From NCBI RefSeq assembly GCF_023715465.1, contig NZ_JAMBOE010000003.1, positions 248,001-312,000 of the forward strand: a stretch of DNA of 64,000 nt, in the 5' to 3' direction. The notes below the pieces were generated by a model. The model did no database searches. It saw only the letters and a program-made list of their open reading frames with translations, and was not told the DNA's origin. The DNA is from Paenibacillus macerans (GTDB lineage Bacteria; Bacillota; Bacilli; Paenibacillales; Paenibacillaceae). Below are positions 32,908 to 42,425 of the stretch, one piece after another (position 1 is the first letter of the stretch; each line of letters starts with the position of its first letter). A program made the position numbers and the translations under genes.

Positions 32908-35900
32908 TTAACCCAGCTCGATTTCGATGCGCCGAACCTGGCCGCCGCGGACCGCTTCAGCCAGCGGGCCGGCAATGACCGGGCCGTCGATCACAGTCCG
33001 GGCCCCGCCCTGCTCTAGCACGGTCAACCGCCGGATTTCCGCGCGATCGGGCCCGTACGTGTTTTTCTTCTGCGGATTGACGTACGTTACATCCGTCGTG
33101 CCCAGGAACCGGAACGAAATCTCGCCCCGCTCGTCGAACAGCCAGCCGGGCAGCAGCGGGTTAAACGCCAGGACCAGCTCGTTTCCGTTCATGCGGAAGA
33201 CGTGTTTTCCGGCCATCATCGCCGTCCACATGCTGAGGAATTCGGCGGTAGAGCCGCTGAGCCGGGCGACATAGCCGCGCCCATGGGTTGCCGAGTCCGG
33301 GTTAACGCTCGTCGCGATAAACGACGAATTCTCCAGCGTGCTGCGGCCGTAAACAGCCGGATCGAGAAACGGGATCAGCGATGTGCGCAGCTCGGCGAAA
33401 AACTGCTCCGTCAGGCCGCTTTTGAGCAGCGCCAGCAAGTATTTGTAGCTCATGTGCAAAAATACCGACTCCCGCTCCAGCCAGCCCGGCGTAAAGGCGC
33501 GAATCCGCCCGATCTCATGGGATTCCCCGTCAAGGCTGACCGAGGTTTTGTACATGCCCAGCCGTTCATCAAACAGCTCGCTGCCGCGGATTTTTTCATA
33601 GGCCTGCTTGGCTTCGTTCACGTCCTCCACCGTCTTCAGCCAGCGGGCCGGGCCTTCCAGAAAATGCGGCAACGCCCGCACTGCGAACTTGTTCACGCGC
33701 GCCTTCGGCAGTCCATAGCCGCTGATGATCGGCTCGCCCTGTCCGTTCAGCACCGCCTCGTACTCCGCGGCCTCAAAAGCAAAATACGTCGGCGTCAGCC
33801 CGCCGCCGAGCCGGATGGCCTCGCCGATGCCGCGCTCGATCTTCTCGAGCATCGACCGCAGCGTTCCGCCGAGGCTGCCCAGCCGCACCGTGCGCTCGCT
33901 CCCCGCAATGCCAAAGCGGACCGCCTCCCGGTACTGCTCGCGGGCCGTGGCGACCCGGTCCCAGTAATCGAACTGGGCCAGCGTTCCGTTCAGGTTCTCT
34001 GCCAGCAGCCGCGCCACTTCAGCGAGCAGGTTCGCGATCTCCTCCGGCACGGCGATTTCGCGATCCGCCGCACCCTGCTCCGCACACGCCGCTTCGATAA
34101 ACCGCAACAGCCGTTTCAGCTCGAACGTTTCGCTCATCCCCGAGCCGAACAGGCCCGGCAGGCCGTTCATCGCGTCGTTCCAGCCCGGCTTGTTGGCTTC
34201 CATCTCCACGCCCATCCCAAACGGATCTAGCGTGGCGAACTTGTTCAGCGCCAGCGACAGCAGCTTCACAAACAAGTTGGTGCGGTAGATTTCGCCGGTC
34301 CCGTGGCCGATTCTCAGCCAGTTCGTGTCTTTTAATGTCAGCCCGAACTTCTCCAGCTTCTCCTCGTCATGCACCAGCGCCCCGTACTGGCGTACGCCGC
34401 CCGCGCCGATGACGTACTTCTCGCTTCGCGGCAGCACGCGAGCCGGGCTGTCGAAAAAGGCGTACTCTTTCTCCTCAAACAGCAGCCATTCCTTGCGATC
34501 CGGAAAAATATCCAGGTAGCTGTCGATCAAATCCATATTGTACGTCCAGTGATCCGACCAGTACCCTTCCCCGAAGGAAGCTTCGATATGCTGATCGGCC
34601 AGCGATAAAATCCCGGTAAGGAACTCGTTTTCATCCACACTCAAGGCGATACCGCGCCCATTCACAAACGAGATCAGCTTGCCCGGCGTAAATTTGCCCA
34701 GGCACAGCTCGGCCAGCTCTTCCTGTCCGCCGGTTGCGGCCGTATTCAGATAAGCGCTGAGCGCGTCCTTGTTAGCGGCCGGAACCCGGAAGCTAGTGCC
34801 TTCCACGCCGAGCGGGTTGTAGCCGTCCGCTTGAATCAGACTAAAAAACATGCGGATGTTAAACGTCCCGACGCGCGGATTGAAATAGATGTCGCTGCGG
34901 CGGTTCTGGTTGGCGTCGCGGAAGTTGCCGTTACCTTGCGAATAATATTCCGGGGCGATCGAGAAAAAGTTGTAATCCCGCTCCAGATCCCCGTGTTTCC
35001 GGGAATACAAGTGAATCACGAAGCCTTCCCGCCCATTTTCGAAAATAAACGGATACCCGCCGCGCAGGAAATTGTCCAGATAGCTTTGCCGGCAATAAGC
35101 ATCGAATAACGGCAAGGCCGTTTTGGTGGCGATATCCGCGGTCAGGCTCTCCGTCAGCTCGCCGGCTTCGCCGTATTTTTGCGCGAAGTAGGCCGGGCTG
35201 GTGATCGCAGGAGCCTTCGCGTTCAGCCGTTCGACACTGTCGATATGCCCGATCAGCGTATAAACGCAGCGGCTTTGCCCCGGGGCGAGCTCGGCGGACA
35301 AGGCCGAGAAGCCGCACGGCACCTTGTTCGTGCAGTACTGCGGCTGCGCGGTCAGCGCCGCGAGCGGCTCCGCCGCAAAGCGGTCGGGGTGGGCGAGCGA
35401 CGTGTTGCCGCCGAAAATGAGCTCGAAGTCGGCGATCGTTGGCAGCATCCCGCCGTCATCGCCAAAGGACAAATAGAAATGGCCGCTTTGCACCTCGCTG
35501 ACCTCCGCCTCATCATGCGTACTGGAGCGGACGCGGTAATAAGGGATGCCCCGGTCCAGGTTGCCGACCTCCATCCAGCTACGCAGCAGATTGCCGATCT
35601 CCTTGTAGCCCGCGTTTTCCACGCCGAACGGCAGAATCTCCGGCAGCCCGTCCAGCAGCTCCAGCTTCAGCGGCGAGCCGGAAATATTCGTAATTTCCAC
35701 CTTGCGCGCCAGTGCGGCGTAATCGTCATTCGGAATGTGAAAATAAGTTACTTTTACCTTGAGCCCCTGCGCTGCATGCGCTTCTTCGATCACAAGCTCG
35801 TTGGGCAGAATCCGCATGCTCCGTTTGGCCGCGGTATCGGGGAACGCACTTTGAAACGGCTCGTAAACTCCTTTTTTTCCCGCGATTTTCACAAAGGTCC

Positions 35901-36135
35901 GGAACCCCTTCATCGCCACCGACTGATATGTAATGCTCGCCGGGGAAAACTCCATGATCGGGCTGTTTTTGTCCCCGATGCCAAAGCTGCACACCCCCTG
36001 ACCACGGTTGACGTAAAACGTCCACATTGGAATCCCCTTCAGACCGGCCAGTCCGGGCAGAAAACTGGAAAACGGCTTGGCCTGATCAAACTGTTCAATC
36101 ACAAACGCATTTTGCTCAAAAGAATATATAGACAT
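32908..36135 (-). CDS. Large glycoside phosphorylase, GH149/GH161-like (beta-1,3-glucan phosphorylase candidate)
   Basis: A 1075-residue cytoplasmic enzyme without signal peptide. It has an N-terminal beta-sandwich, a linker and an (alpha/alpha)6 barrel as in the GH94-related phosphorylases. Family stretches are FRDANQNRRSDIYFNPRVGT and NKPGWNDAMNGLPGLFGSGM. Asp654 in GWNDAMN aligns with the GH94 catalytic acid. The length is well above cellobiose phosphorylases (~800) and fits GH149/GH161 beta-1,3-oligoglucan phosphorylases (~1050-1150), which reversibly release glucose-1-phosphate. The assignment within the clan is inference from length and motifs. It is 27 bp behind a GH30 gene, fitting intracellular glucan breakdown. 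Confidence 0.72.
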   Translation of the reverse strand: MSIYSFEQNAFVIEQFDQAKPFSSFLPGLAGLKGIPMWTFYVNRGQGVCSFGIGDKNSPIMEFSPASITYQSVAMKGFRTFVKIAGKKGVYEPFQSAFPDTAAKRSMRILPNELVIEEAHAAQGLKVKVTYFHIPNDDYAALARKVEITNISGSPLKLELLDGLPEILPFGVENAGYKEIGNLLRSWMEVGNLDRGIPYYRVRSSTHDEAEVSEVQSGHFYLSFGDDGGMLPTIADFELIFGGNTSLAHPDRFAAEPLAALTAQPQYCTNKVPCGFSALSAELAPGQSRCVYTLIGHIDSVERLNAKAPAITSPAYFAQKYGEAGELTESLTADIATKTALPLFDAYCRQSYLDNFLRGGYPFIFENGREGFVIHLYSRKHGDLERDYNFFSIAPEYYSQGNGNFRDANQNRRSDIYFNPRVGTFNIRMFFSLIQADGYNPLGVEGTSFRVPAANKDALSAYLNTAATGGQEELAELCLGKFTPGKLISFVNGRGIALSVDENEFLTGILSLADQHIEASFGEGYWSDHWTYNMDLIDSYLDIFPDRKEWLLFEEKEYAFFDSPARVLPRSEKYVIGAGGVRQYGALVHDEEKLEKFGLTLKDTNWLRIGHGTGEIYRTNLFVKLLSLALNKFATLDPFGMGVEMEANKPGWNDAMNGLPGLFGSGMSETFELKRLLRFIEAACAEQGAADREIAVPEEIANLLAEVARLLAENLNGTLAQFDYWDRVATAREQYREAVRFGIAGSERTVRLGSLGGTLRSMLEKIERGIGEAIRLGGGLTPTYFAFEAAEYEAVLNGQGEPIISGYGLPKARVNKFAVRALPHFLEGPARWLKTVEDVNEAKQAYEKIRGSELFDERLGMYKTSVSLDGESHEIGRIRAFTPGWLERESVFLHMSYKYLLALLKSGLTEQFFAELRTSLIPFLDPAVYGRSTLENSSFIATSVNPDSATHGRGYVARLSGSTAEFLSMWTAMMAGKHVFRMNGNELVLAFNPLLPGWLFDERGEISFRFLGTTDVTYVNPQKKNTYGPDRAEIRRLTVLEQGGARTVIDGPVIAGPLAEAVRGGQVRRIEIELG

Positions 36136-36162
36136 ATGGCATATCCCTCCGTTTTGGCCGAT

Positions 36163-37509
36163 TTAGCCTTTGATGATGTAGGTAGCGATCGAGTGCGCCG
36201 GCAAAGTTTCCGTGACGTTTTCCCCGCCCAGCTCCAGGACGAAGGACTGCGCCGCCTCGCTTTCGTTCTGCACGACTACGGCGACGCCGCCGTCCGGATT
36301 GCGAAACGCGGTGCCGAGAAGCCCCGGAGCTCCCGTGGTTTCCAAGCCGATCCGCACCGCACCCGGGCGGATATACTTGCTGAAATGGCCGATGTAGTAG
36401 TAAGAGCTGTTGTAGTGCACGGTATCGGTTACCGTATCCGCGATGATCGGCGCGTCGCATAGGTTGTTGACATGATTGGGCCCGCCCGTCTCGTCCAGCA
36501 CCAGATTCCAGTCCAGATACCCCTCGGTCCAATTGTTGAGGTCCCCGATCATATTGCGCCCGTACCGCTCGCCCGTAAACCAGGCGCCGAGCTGCACGCC
36601 GCCCTCCTGGCAGCCCTCCGTAAACAGCAGATGCTTGTCGGGAAACAGCTCGTGCACTTTGCCGACGTTGTCGAACTCTTCGCTGACATACCAGTGGAAT
36701 CCGGTGCCCCAGACGTATTTGGCGGCTTCCGGATCGGACAGCACGGCCGAAGCGCGCTCAACGATCAAATCCCGGTTATGGTCCCATATCAGGATTTGGA
36801 CATCCGCCAGGCCTTCCCGGTGCATTACGGGCCCCAGGTAATCGCGGACGAAATCCCGCTCCTCCTCCCCGCTGAAAATACAGGAATCCCAGGTCTGCAC
36901 CGCCGCCGGCTCGTTTTGCACGGAAATGCCCCAGACCGGTACCTCCGCCTCGCGGTATGCTTTTATGAACTTCGTATAATAGAGCGCCCAGGTCTCGCGG
37001 TACTCCGGCTTCAATTGACCGCCGTGATTCATGTCCCCGTTCGTTTTCATCCAGGCCGGCGGGCTCCAGGGGGAGGCCAGCAACTGGAGCGGCCGGCCTG
37101 CGGCAGCAGTAGCATCCTTGATGAGCGGCAGCACCCATTTGCGATCGCGGGAAATATCGAAGCTCTTCAGTTCGACGTCACCCTCCTCCACATACGTGTA
37201 ATTTTCCAGTGCAAAATCGCAGCTGTGAATATGCACGCGGCCAAGTGTATAGCCCAGTCCCTCCTGAGGATCGAAATAGCCGCGAACGACCTCCGCCCGC
37301 TTCTCCGGGCTGATCCGGGACAGCGTATAAGCGGCCGCTTCCGTAAAAGCGCCTCCAAAACCGATGATCGTTTGATAGCTTTGCCCCGGGTTCACCCGCC
37401 ATTTCCGCTCCGCCGCTGTGGGCGGGGCCGTCTGCACTGCCAATTCTCCTTGCAGCGTCAGCCGGTCCCCCGAATCCCGGGAAGTCAATACTTTTGACCA
37501 TGTTGCCAT
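36163..37509 (-). CDS. Cytoplasmic GH30-family glycosidase
   Basis: A 448-residue retaining beta-glycosidase with a (beta/alpha)8 barrel and side beta domain. The acid/base is Glu200 in ISVQNEPAAVQTWDSC and the nucleophile Glu298 in LLFTEGCQEGG. The QTIIGFGGAFTEAAAY opening is typical of GH30 subfamilies 1/3. There is no signal peptide, unlike many GH30 enzymes, so it acts on imported oligosaccharides. It leads the phosphorylase gene by 27 bp and follows a LacI gene. A beta-1,6- or beta-1,3-glucosidase role is plausible but not proven. Confidence 0.88.
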   Translation of the reverse strand: MATWSKVLTSRDSGDRLTLQGELAVQTAPPTAAERKWRVNPGQSYQTIIGFGGAFTEAAAYTLSRISPEKRAEVVRGYFDPQEGLGYTLGRVHIHSCDFALENYTYVEEGDVELKSFDISRDRKWVLPLIKDATAAAGRPLQLLASPWSPPAWMKTNGDMNHGGQLKPEYRETWALYYTKFIKAYREAEVPVWGISVQNEPAAVQTWDSCIFSGEEERDFVRDYLGPVMHREGLADVQILIWDHNRDLIVERASAVLSDPEAAKYVWGTGFHWYVSEEFDNVGKVHELFPDKHLLFTEGCQEGGVQLGAWFTGERYGRNMIGDLNNWTEGYLDWNLVLDETGGPNHVNNLCDAPIIADTVTDTVHYNSSYYYIGHFSKYIRPGAVRIGLETTGAPGLLGTAFRNPDGGVAVVVQNESEAAQSFVLELGGENVTETLPAHSIATYIIKG

Positions 37510-37545
37510 CGTAATTCTCTCCCTTGTGCATCATTTGAGCTTGCC

Positions 37546-37559
37546 TGAAACCGATTTCA
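37546..37559. promoter_or_regulatory. Perfect cre-consensus match before the GH30 gene
   Basis: TGAAACCGATTTCA fits TGWAANCGNTNWCA at all 14 positions and is also a good LacI-type operator. It lies 37-50 bp upstream of the GH30 start. Confidence 0.6.
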
Positions 37560-37577
37560 CCCTTGCAAAGCAAGGAA

Positions 37578-37591
37578 CGAAACCGGTTTCG
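37578..37591. promoter_or_regulatory. Second palindromic LacI-type operator before the GH30 gene
   Basis: CGAAACCGGTTTCG is a perfect 14-bp palindrome whose centre lies 32 bp (three helical turns) from the first site. This fits cooperative binding by the LacI protein encoded upstream. Confidence 0.6.
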
Positions 37592-37619
37592 ATTTTTTTG
37601 AAAAAAAATGGGGCAGGCT

Positions 37620-38624
37620 TTAAAGCGCACGGCAGGAATCGCGCACGACCAGCTCCACCGGAACACGATCGCTTTGGATACCGGCCCCGCCTTCTATCGT
37701 ATAGATTAACATGTCGGCGGCCCTGCTGCCAAGCAAATATGTATTTTGCCTAACCGTGGTCAAAGCCGGTGTTAAGTATTTCGCCATTTGGATATCATCG
37801 AAGCCAACGATGGAAATATGCTCCGGTACGCTAAGGCCATGCGCCTTGATCGCGATCATGGCGCCTACGGCCAAATTGTCGCCGGCAGCAAACACCGCGG
37901 TCGGCAGTTCCTCAGCCTGAAGCAGTTCCTCCATCGCTTTTTTGCCGCTTTCGACCGTAAAATCGTAGCTCCCCTGCACGACATGCCCGGGATGAACCGG
38001 CAGCCCCAGCCGTTCCATCGCCTGCAAATAGCCCGCCAGCCGCTGCTCCCCGGCAAACGTCGGCCCGCCGCCGATATGCGCGATCTTCCTGTGTCCCAGC
38101 AAATGCAAATATTCCACCGCCAGCCGGGTTCCCTCCGCGTTATCGGAGCAGATCGTGCTTTTTTGGACGGTTTCCTGATCCAGCAAAAGGCACGGAAGGC
38201 TCGAATCCAGCAGCTCCTGGTAATAGGGATCGGCCGCGTCCGGCAAAATCACGACCACCCCGTCGATGCCGCGAATCTTGCAGTGCTCCAGGTACCCGCT
38301 TTTTTTACCGCCGATGTCCTTGGAAATAAACATCAAATCGTAGCCCCTTGAGGTCGCCACTTGCTTAAAGCTTTCGATCACCCCGCCAAAATACGGATGC
38401 AAAACGCCCGCACCGGAAGGCTCGATAAACAGCATGCCGATCGTCCAGGAGCGTTTGGTCGTGAGAGAGCGGGCATGCGCATTGGGCACATAGCCAAGCT
38501 GCTCGGCCGTATCCAGTATTTTACGGCGCGTCTTCTCGCTGACATCGGAATACCCGTTAAACACCTTTGATACGGTCGTAGGCGACAACCCGGTTTTCCG
38601 GGCAATATCATATATCGTGATCAC
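37620..38624 (-). CDS. LacI-family transcriptional regulator of the glucan operon
   Basis: A 334-residue regulator. The helix-turn-helix is ITIYDIARKTGLSPTTVSKV, followed by the hinge and the effector domain (WTIGMLFIEPSGAGVLHPYF). The GTG at 38624 is selected because AAGGAGGGG lies 7 nt upstream and the family motif begins right after it. The upstream in-frame codon would add 13 unrelated residues. It sits directly before the GH30-phosphorylase genes, and two operator-like palindromes lie in that gap, so it probably represses them until a glucan-derived sugar binds. Confidence 0.9.
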   Translation of the reverse strand: MITIYDIARKTGLSPTTVSKVFNGYSDVSEKTRRKILDTAEQLGYVPNAHARSLTTKRSWTIGMLFIEPSGAGVLHPYFGGVIESFKQVATSRGYDLMFISKDIGGKKSGYLEHCKIRGIDGVVVILPDAADPYYQELLDSSLPCLLLDQETVQKSTICSDNAEGTRLAVEYLHLLGHRKIAHIGGGPTFAGEQRLAGYLQAMERLGLPVHPGHVVQGSYDFTVESGKKAMEELLQAEELPTAVFAAGDNLAVGAMIAIKAHGLSVPEHISIVGFDDIQMAKYLTPALTTVRQNTYLLGSRAADMLIYTIEGGAGIQSDRVPVELVVRDSCRAL

Positions 38625-38797
38625 GGCTTCGCCCCTCCTTGCCGGAATGCTTACAAGACTCATGGAAATTGTAGCCGCCCTGTCCCCGGAAAGTCAACCT
38701 TGATCATGTCGTAACTTTATGAAAGGAGCCGATCATAACGGTCCCGAGTGACGACAAAACCGCAGCTTCTCACGCCGATGAACAACCGGTTCGCAGA

Positions 38798-38996
38798 AAT
38801 AACGGTAATTTATGGCGCTATTATTGTAGTTTTTTCCTCGCCCAAAAAATAGCGGAACTTTTAGTTCCTATTTGGGAACCAGACTTGGAAAAAGCGTCTC
38901 TTTCCCCTCATCTGACAACAATAGCAGTAAAAAATTCCTTTATTTTAGCTGCAACCCTTACTTTTGGAGAAAATAAAGCCCTTTTTTTCCGTTATT
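38798..38996. repeat. Four-palindrome intergenic element E
   Basis: Four 25-nt units begin AATAACGG, AATAGCGG, AATAGCAG and AATAAAGC and end CTATT or TTATT, at 38798, 38848, 38920 and 38972. Centres are 50, 72 and 52 bp apart. Unit 4 inverted resembles unit 1, and unit 3 inverted resembles unit 2. It lies between the LacI promoter side and the GH74 3' side. Confidence 0.75.
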
Positions 38997-39062
38997 CCAC
39001 GGCTTTGGGAAGCCTTGACTAGCTGTGGCCTCCGCAACTTAACCTGCTCAACCCCTCTTCTC

Positions 39063-39108
39063 AAAAAACAGGCCGGCAAGTGGGCGTTTTTCTCCCATGC
39101 CGGCCTGC
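39063..39108 (-). terminator. Terminator downstream of the GH74 gene
   Basis: CAGGCCGGCA..TGGG and CCCATGCCGGCCTG form a long stem, followed on the minus strand by TTTTTTGAG. It is 195 bp past the GH74 stop codon, with short tandem repeats in between. Confidence 0.75.
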
Positions 39109-39161
39109 CTCTAATATGACTTCAACCATTCGTTGTGGCGTAAAAAGTGGATCGGCTGCTG

Positions 39162-39263
39162 CCCGTACTTCCTTTTTCAGGCATCAGCTTCTTGTCCCAT
39201 ACTTCTTTTTTCAAGCATTAGCTTCTTGCCCCATGCTCCGCTTTTCACGTATCACTCTACATG
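39162..39263. repeat. Three tandem 34-bp repeats in the GH74 3' region
   Basis: Copies start at 39162, 39196 and 39230 with CCCGTACTTC, CCCATACTTC and CCCATGCTCC, each continuing through a T-rich stretch to a GCATCAGCTT-like end. The third copy is the most divergent. They fall between the GH74 stop codon and its terminator. Confidence 0.7.
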
Positions 39264-39302
39264 CTTTATACTGATTATCCCTTGCCTTTTACCTCTTGCC
39301 GC

Positions 39303-42300
39303 TTAAGGCTCAAGTCCCCATTGCAGGGCCCCGCCAACGTATCCGGTAATTTTGAGCGTTTCGGCATAAGAAGTGGCATCAGGGTTGAAGGAATAGTCGT
39401 CGCTTTGGTTGTAATTGCTCCAATCTTCCTTAGAGATGCGAATATGCAGGTCGATGGTCTGGCCTGGAGCCAGCGTGCCGGCCGCCTCGGTAAAACCGAG
39501 CTCCGCATAATTGTCGGCCCCGCCTACGGGTTCCGGCAATTTGACGAAGTTTCCAGTCACATTGCTGCTGCCGACCTGAGTCCAGTCACAGAACAAGTTT
39601 TGCCCCTTTTCTCCGTCAACCGTGTAAAAATAACGCAAAGTAACATCTTTCAGCGCAAGCTCCTCCGTCCCGGTGTTGGTTAGTCTGATGCGCGGATTCA
39701 GCGTGTTGGCCGTGGACTGCAGCGTTCCGTTGACCGCTTCAATCCGCAGGCTGCCGTTTGGCGCCTTAGTCGAATCCACAATCGCAATGTTCAGCAGGGC
39801 ATCGGATCCGGCGCTGAAGCGGAAGGTCAGCTTCAATGTTCCTGTCGGCTGAGTCGCCAAAAACTTTTGCAGAATCGTCACCTTTGAATCGGTGAGGGTG
39901 TAGTCTTCGCCTTCCTTCAACTGAGTCGTCCCGTTATAAATGCCGGCAAACGTCTTCTCATTGAGCGTCAGGGCCACAGAGATATCGGCCTGGTTGCCTT
40001 GCTTAAGGTCGAAAGTGGCCGAGGTTGGCGAAATTGCAGCATTTTGCCCCGGTTCTTCCGGCTCCTGTGGTTCTTGCGGTTCCCCTGGTTCCTCTGGTTC
40101 CTGCGGCGTCACCGTCGAATCGCCATAGACGATGCCGTAGCCGTTGGTTCCGACATAGACGCGCCCGAAAATACGCGGGTCGCCGGTAATGGCTGAATTG
40201 GTGGTGCCATATTGATGCTGGTCATCATTAATGCGCACCCAGCTATCGCCGCCATCATCGGACCGGAAAAAGCCGCGCTCGCCGCCGATTTTCCCGCTCG
40301 TGTACAGTGCCATCACTTTCTGTCCCGGGGCAGCCTTGCCAAACCCGATAACGCTGGCCTCCTCCGCGCTCGTCAGCTTTGTGAAGGTAACGCCGGCATC
40401 GCTGGAATGCCAGAGACCCGAGTTGCCGTCGAATGCTCTGCCGCCGGCCACCCAAACGTCCCCTTCCCGTCCAGGCATCGCTTTCAGATCGAGATCGCCG
40501 GATGCCGGAAGTCCTGTGGCGCTTGTTTTCGTAAAGCTGGCGCCGCCGTCACGGCTGACGTATAGGTTCCCTCCGGACAAAGCGTAAAACAGATTGGAAT
40601 TGACGCGGTCGGAGGCGACAAGCGCTCCGGCAGGCACGCCGCTGCTGGCTGTCCAGGAATTGCCGCCCTTCGAATAGTGTACGCCGACGTCGGAAGTGCT
40701 CCAGACGAGGCTCTCGCCGCGAGCGGCCAGGGCAATCGTGCCTCCGCCGGAAGTGCCGGACGGCTCGCCTCCGCTGTACCAGTTCCCGCCGCCATCGCGG
40801 GAGTAGCCGATCGCTTTATCGTTTGGTTTCTCCGCCCGGTTTACCGTGGCGATGCGGACGATGAAGCCCGGGTCGAGTTCGGCGTAATCCATATCCACGG
40901 TCCCGGCCGGATTCGTAAACATTTTTGCCGGAGCTTGAGTAAGGTCGTCATGCCGGAAGCCGGTCACGTCAAGCATTCCGCTGAGCAGATGAGCGCCCGA
41001 CGGCGGACTGATCAGATCGGTCACCGAGGTTTCTTCAATCCCCACGGCCTTCACTTCCAGGTCGATTTTACCGCCTTTATCCCATTCCGTTAAATTGTCG
41101 GTCCCGTAAATGGTCGCCCCGGTTCCGTACATCATGCGGTCGGAATTAAACGGATCGATCTCCAGATCGCCGATCATCCAGCCGAGCTTCGGTGAAACTT
41201 CCTCAGGAGCCGGAATGGCCTCAAAATCGAGCCATGGAGCGGCGGAAATATCGTGGGTATAACGGAAGGTACGGCTTGGATAACCGTTCCAGTCCCAAAT
41301 GCGGGTCCAGTTCGCTCCGCCGTCTGTGCTGCGGAAAATAATCGCGTCCGGCCACCAGGAGTTCATCGTGGCTATCATGACGGTATCGGGATCCTGCGCA
41401 TCAACGGCGAGACCGCCGTATCCGTAATAGTTATCATCGCTGCTGCTCGGCACCGGGCTGATATTGGTCCATTCGCCGGTGGACGTATTCAGCTTCCACA
41501 CCTCGCCCTTGGTGCCGTCGTATGGTCCAGCGCCGTTGCTATAGGTAATATACAAGAAGCCTTCAGACGACAGGACGCCGTGATGCGGCAAATACCCGCT
41601 TGGCTGCCCCGGAACCGCCTCCCAGGTCTCGCCTCCGTCCGTGGTGCGGTACACGCTTTCATTCTTGTCCGCCACCCCGACGTAAATCGTCTGCGTCGCT
41701 TGTCCGCGCGAACCTGTTGCAGGATCAAAAGTGATCCAGGCCAACCCGGTGATGTCGCTTTGATATTCGTAGTCGGGATTTTCCACATAAGTGCCGGGAT
41801 TCGGGAACTGGCTTACTTTGCTCCAGGTCTCCCCGTAGTCGGTGCTCTTCCATAAACCGTTTCCGCTGCGAGCGCCAAAATAAAGAACGTTGTTCTGGTT
41901 CGGATCAATAACCAGCCGCTCCCCCAACGACCGGCCCGGCATATTGCCGCCGACCTTGAACGGCAGCTCCGTTTCCTCCCACGTTTCGCCGCGGTCGGTG
42001 GAGCGCAGGATGCGCCCGTTATGGGGATCCCAGCTGTTCGTATACGTGCCGACCGCCAAATAGAGCCGGTCCGGGTCGATAGGATCCGTAGCGAGCGCGT
42101 CGACGCCGCTCTTGCTCCAATCATCCATACCAACCCAGCCCAGGAGCTGCTTCCAAGTCCCGGTGCCTTGATCCCAGCGATAGGCGCCCCCGATGTCCGT
42201 ACGGGCATAGATGAGGTTGGGTTCGCTGGTATTGAATATGATGCCAGGTATAAAGCCGCCTCCGCCTCCGGTCACAACGTTTTTCCACACGTAAGCTTCG

Positions 42301-42425
42301 CTGGCTGCAGGCTCATCAGCTGCTGCCTGTGCCGGGGACGTAAATCCCGAATAAGAGGTTCCGGCGATCATAAACGCAACCGCCAGCACGGACAGTTTTT
42401 TTAAGCGATTTTTACTCTTTCCCAT
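39303..42425 (-). CDS. Secreted GH74 xyloglucanase with X2 and CBM3 modules
   Basis: A 1040-residue exported enzyme. The signal peptide ends near PAQAA (about residue 35). The GH74 double seven-bladed propeller follows, with repeated RSTDRGETWEE-like Asp-box motifs. Likely catalytic Asp residues lie in ARTDIGGAYRWD and GWMIGDLEIDPFNSD. A Pro/Glu-rich linker of EEPGEPQEPQ-like repeats (about residue 765) leads to an X2 (Ig-like) module, then a C-terminal cellulose-binding CBM3 (LRIEAVNGTLQSTANTLNPR to the end). It degrades xyloglucan on plant cell walls. A strong GGGAGGG precedes the ATG. Confidence 0.93.
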   Translation of the reverse strand: MGKSKNRLKKLSVLAVAFMIAGTSYSGFTSPAQAAADEPAASEAYVWKNVVTGGGGGFIPGIIFNTSEPNLIYARTDIGGAYRWDQGTGTWKQLLGWVGMDDWSKSGVDALATDPIDPDRLYLAVGTYTNSWDPHNGRILRSTDRGETWEETELPFKVGGNMPGRSLGERLVIDPNQNNVLYFGARSGNGLWKSTDYGETWSKVSQFPNPGTYVENPDYEYQSDITGLAWITFDPATGSRGQATQTIYVGVADKNESVYRTTDGGETWEAVPGQPSGYLPHHGVLSSEGFLYITYSNGAGPYDGTKGEVWKLNTSTGEWTNISPVPSSSDDNYYGYGGLAVDAQDPDTVMIATMNSWWPDAIIFRSTDGGANWTRIWDWNGYPSRTFRYTHDISAAPWLDFEAIPAPEEVSPKLGWMIGDLEIDPFNSDRMMYGTGATIYGTDNLTEWDKGGKIDLEVKAVGIEETSVTDLISPPSGAHLLSGMLDVTGFRHDDLTQAPAKMFTNPAGTVDMDYAELDPGFIVRIATVNRAEKPNDKAIGYSRDGGGNWYSGGEPSGTSGGGTIALAARGESLVWSTSDVGVHYSKGGNSWTASSGVPAGALVASDRVNSNLFYALSGGNLYVSRDGGASFTKTSATGLPASGDLDLKAMPGREGDVWVAGGRAFDGNSGLWHSSDAGVTFTKLTSAEEASVIGFGKAAPGQKVMALYTSGKIGGERGFFRSDDGGDSWVRINDDQHQYGTTNSAITGDPRIFGRVYVGTNGYGIVYGDSTVTPQEPEEPGEPQEPQEPEEPGQNAAISPTSATFDLKQGNQADISVALTLNEKTFAGIYNGTTQLKEGEDYTLTDSKVTILQKFLATQPTGTLKLTFRFSAGSDALLNIAIVDSTKAPNGSLRIEAVNGTLQSTANTLNPRIRLTNTGTEELALKDVTLRYFYTVDGEKGQNLFCDWTQVGSSNVTGNFVKLPEPVGGADNYAELGFTEAAGTLAPGQTIDLHIRISKEDWSNYNQSDDYSFNPDATSYAETLKITGYVGGALQWGLEP

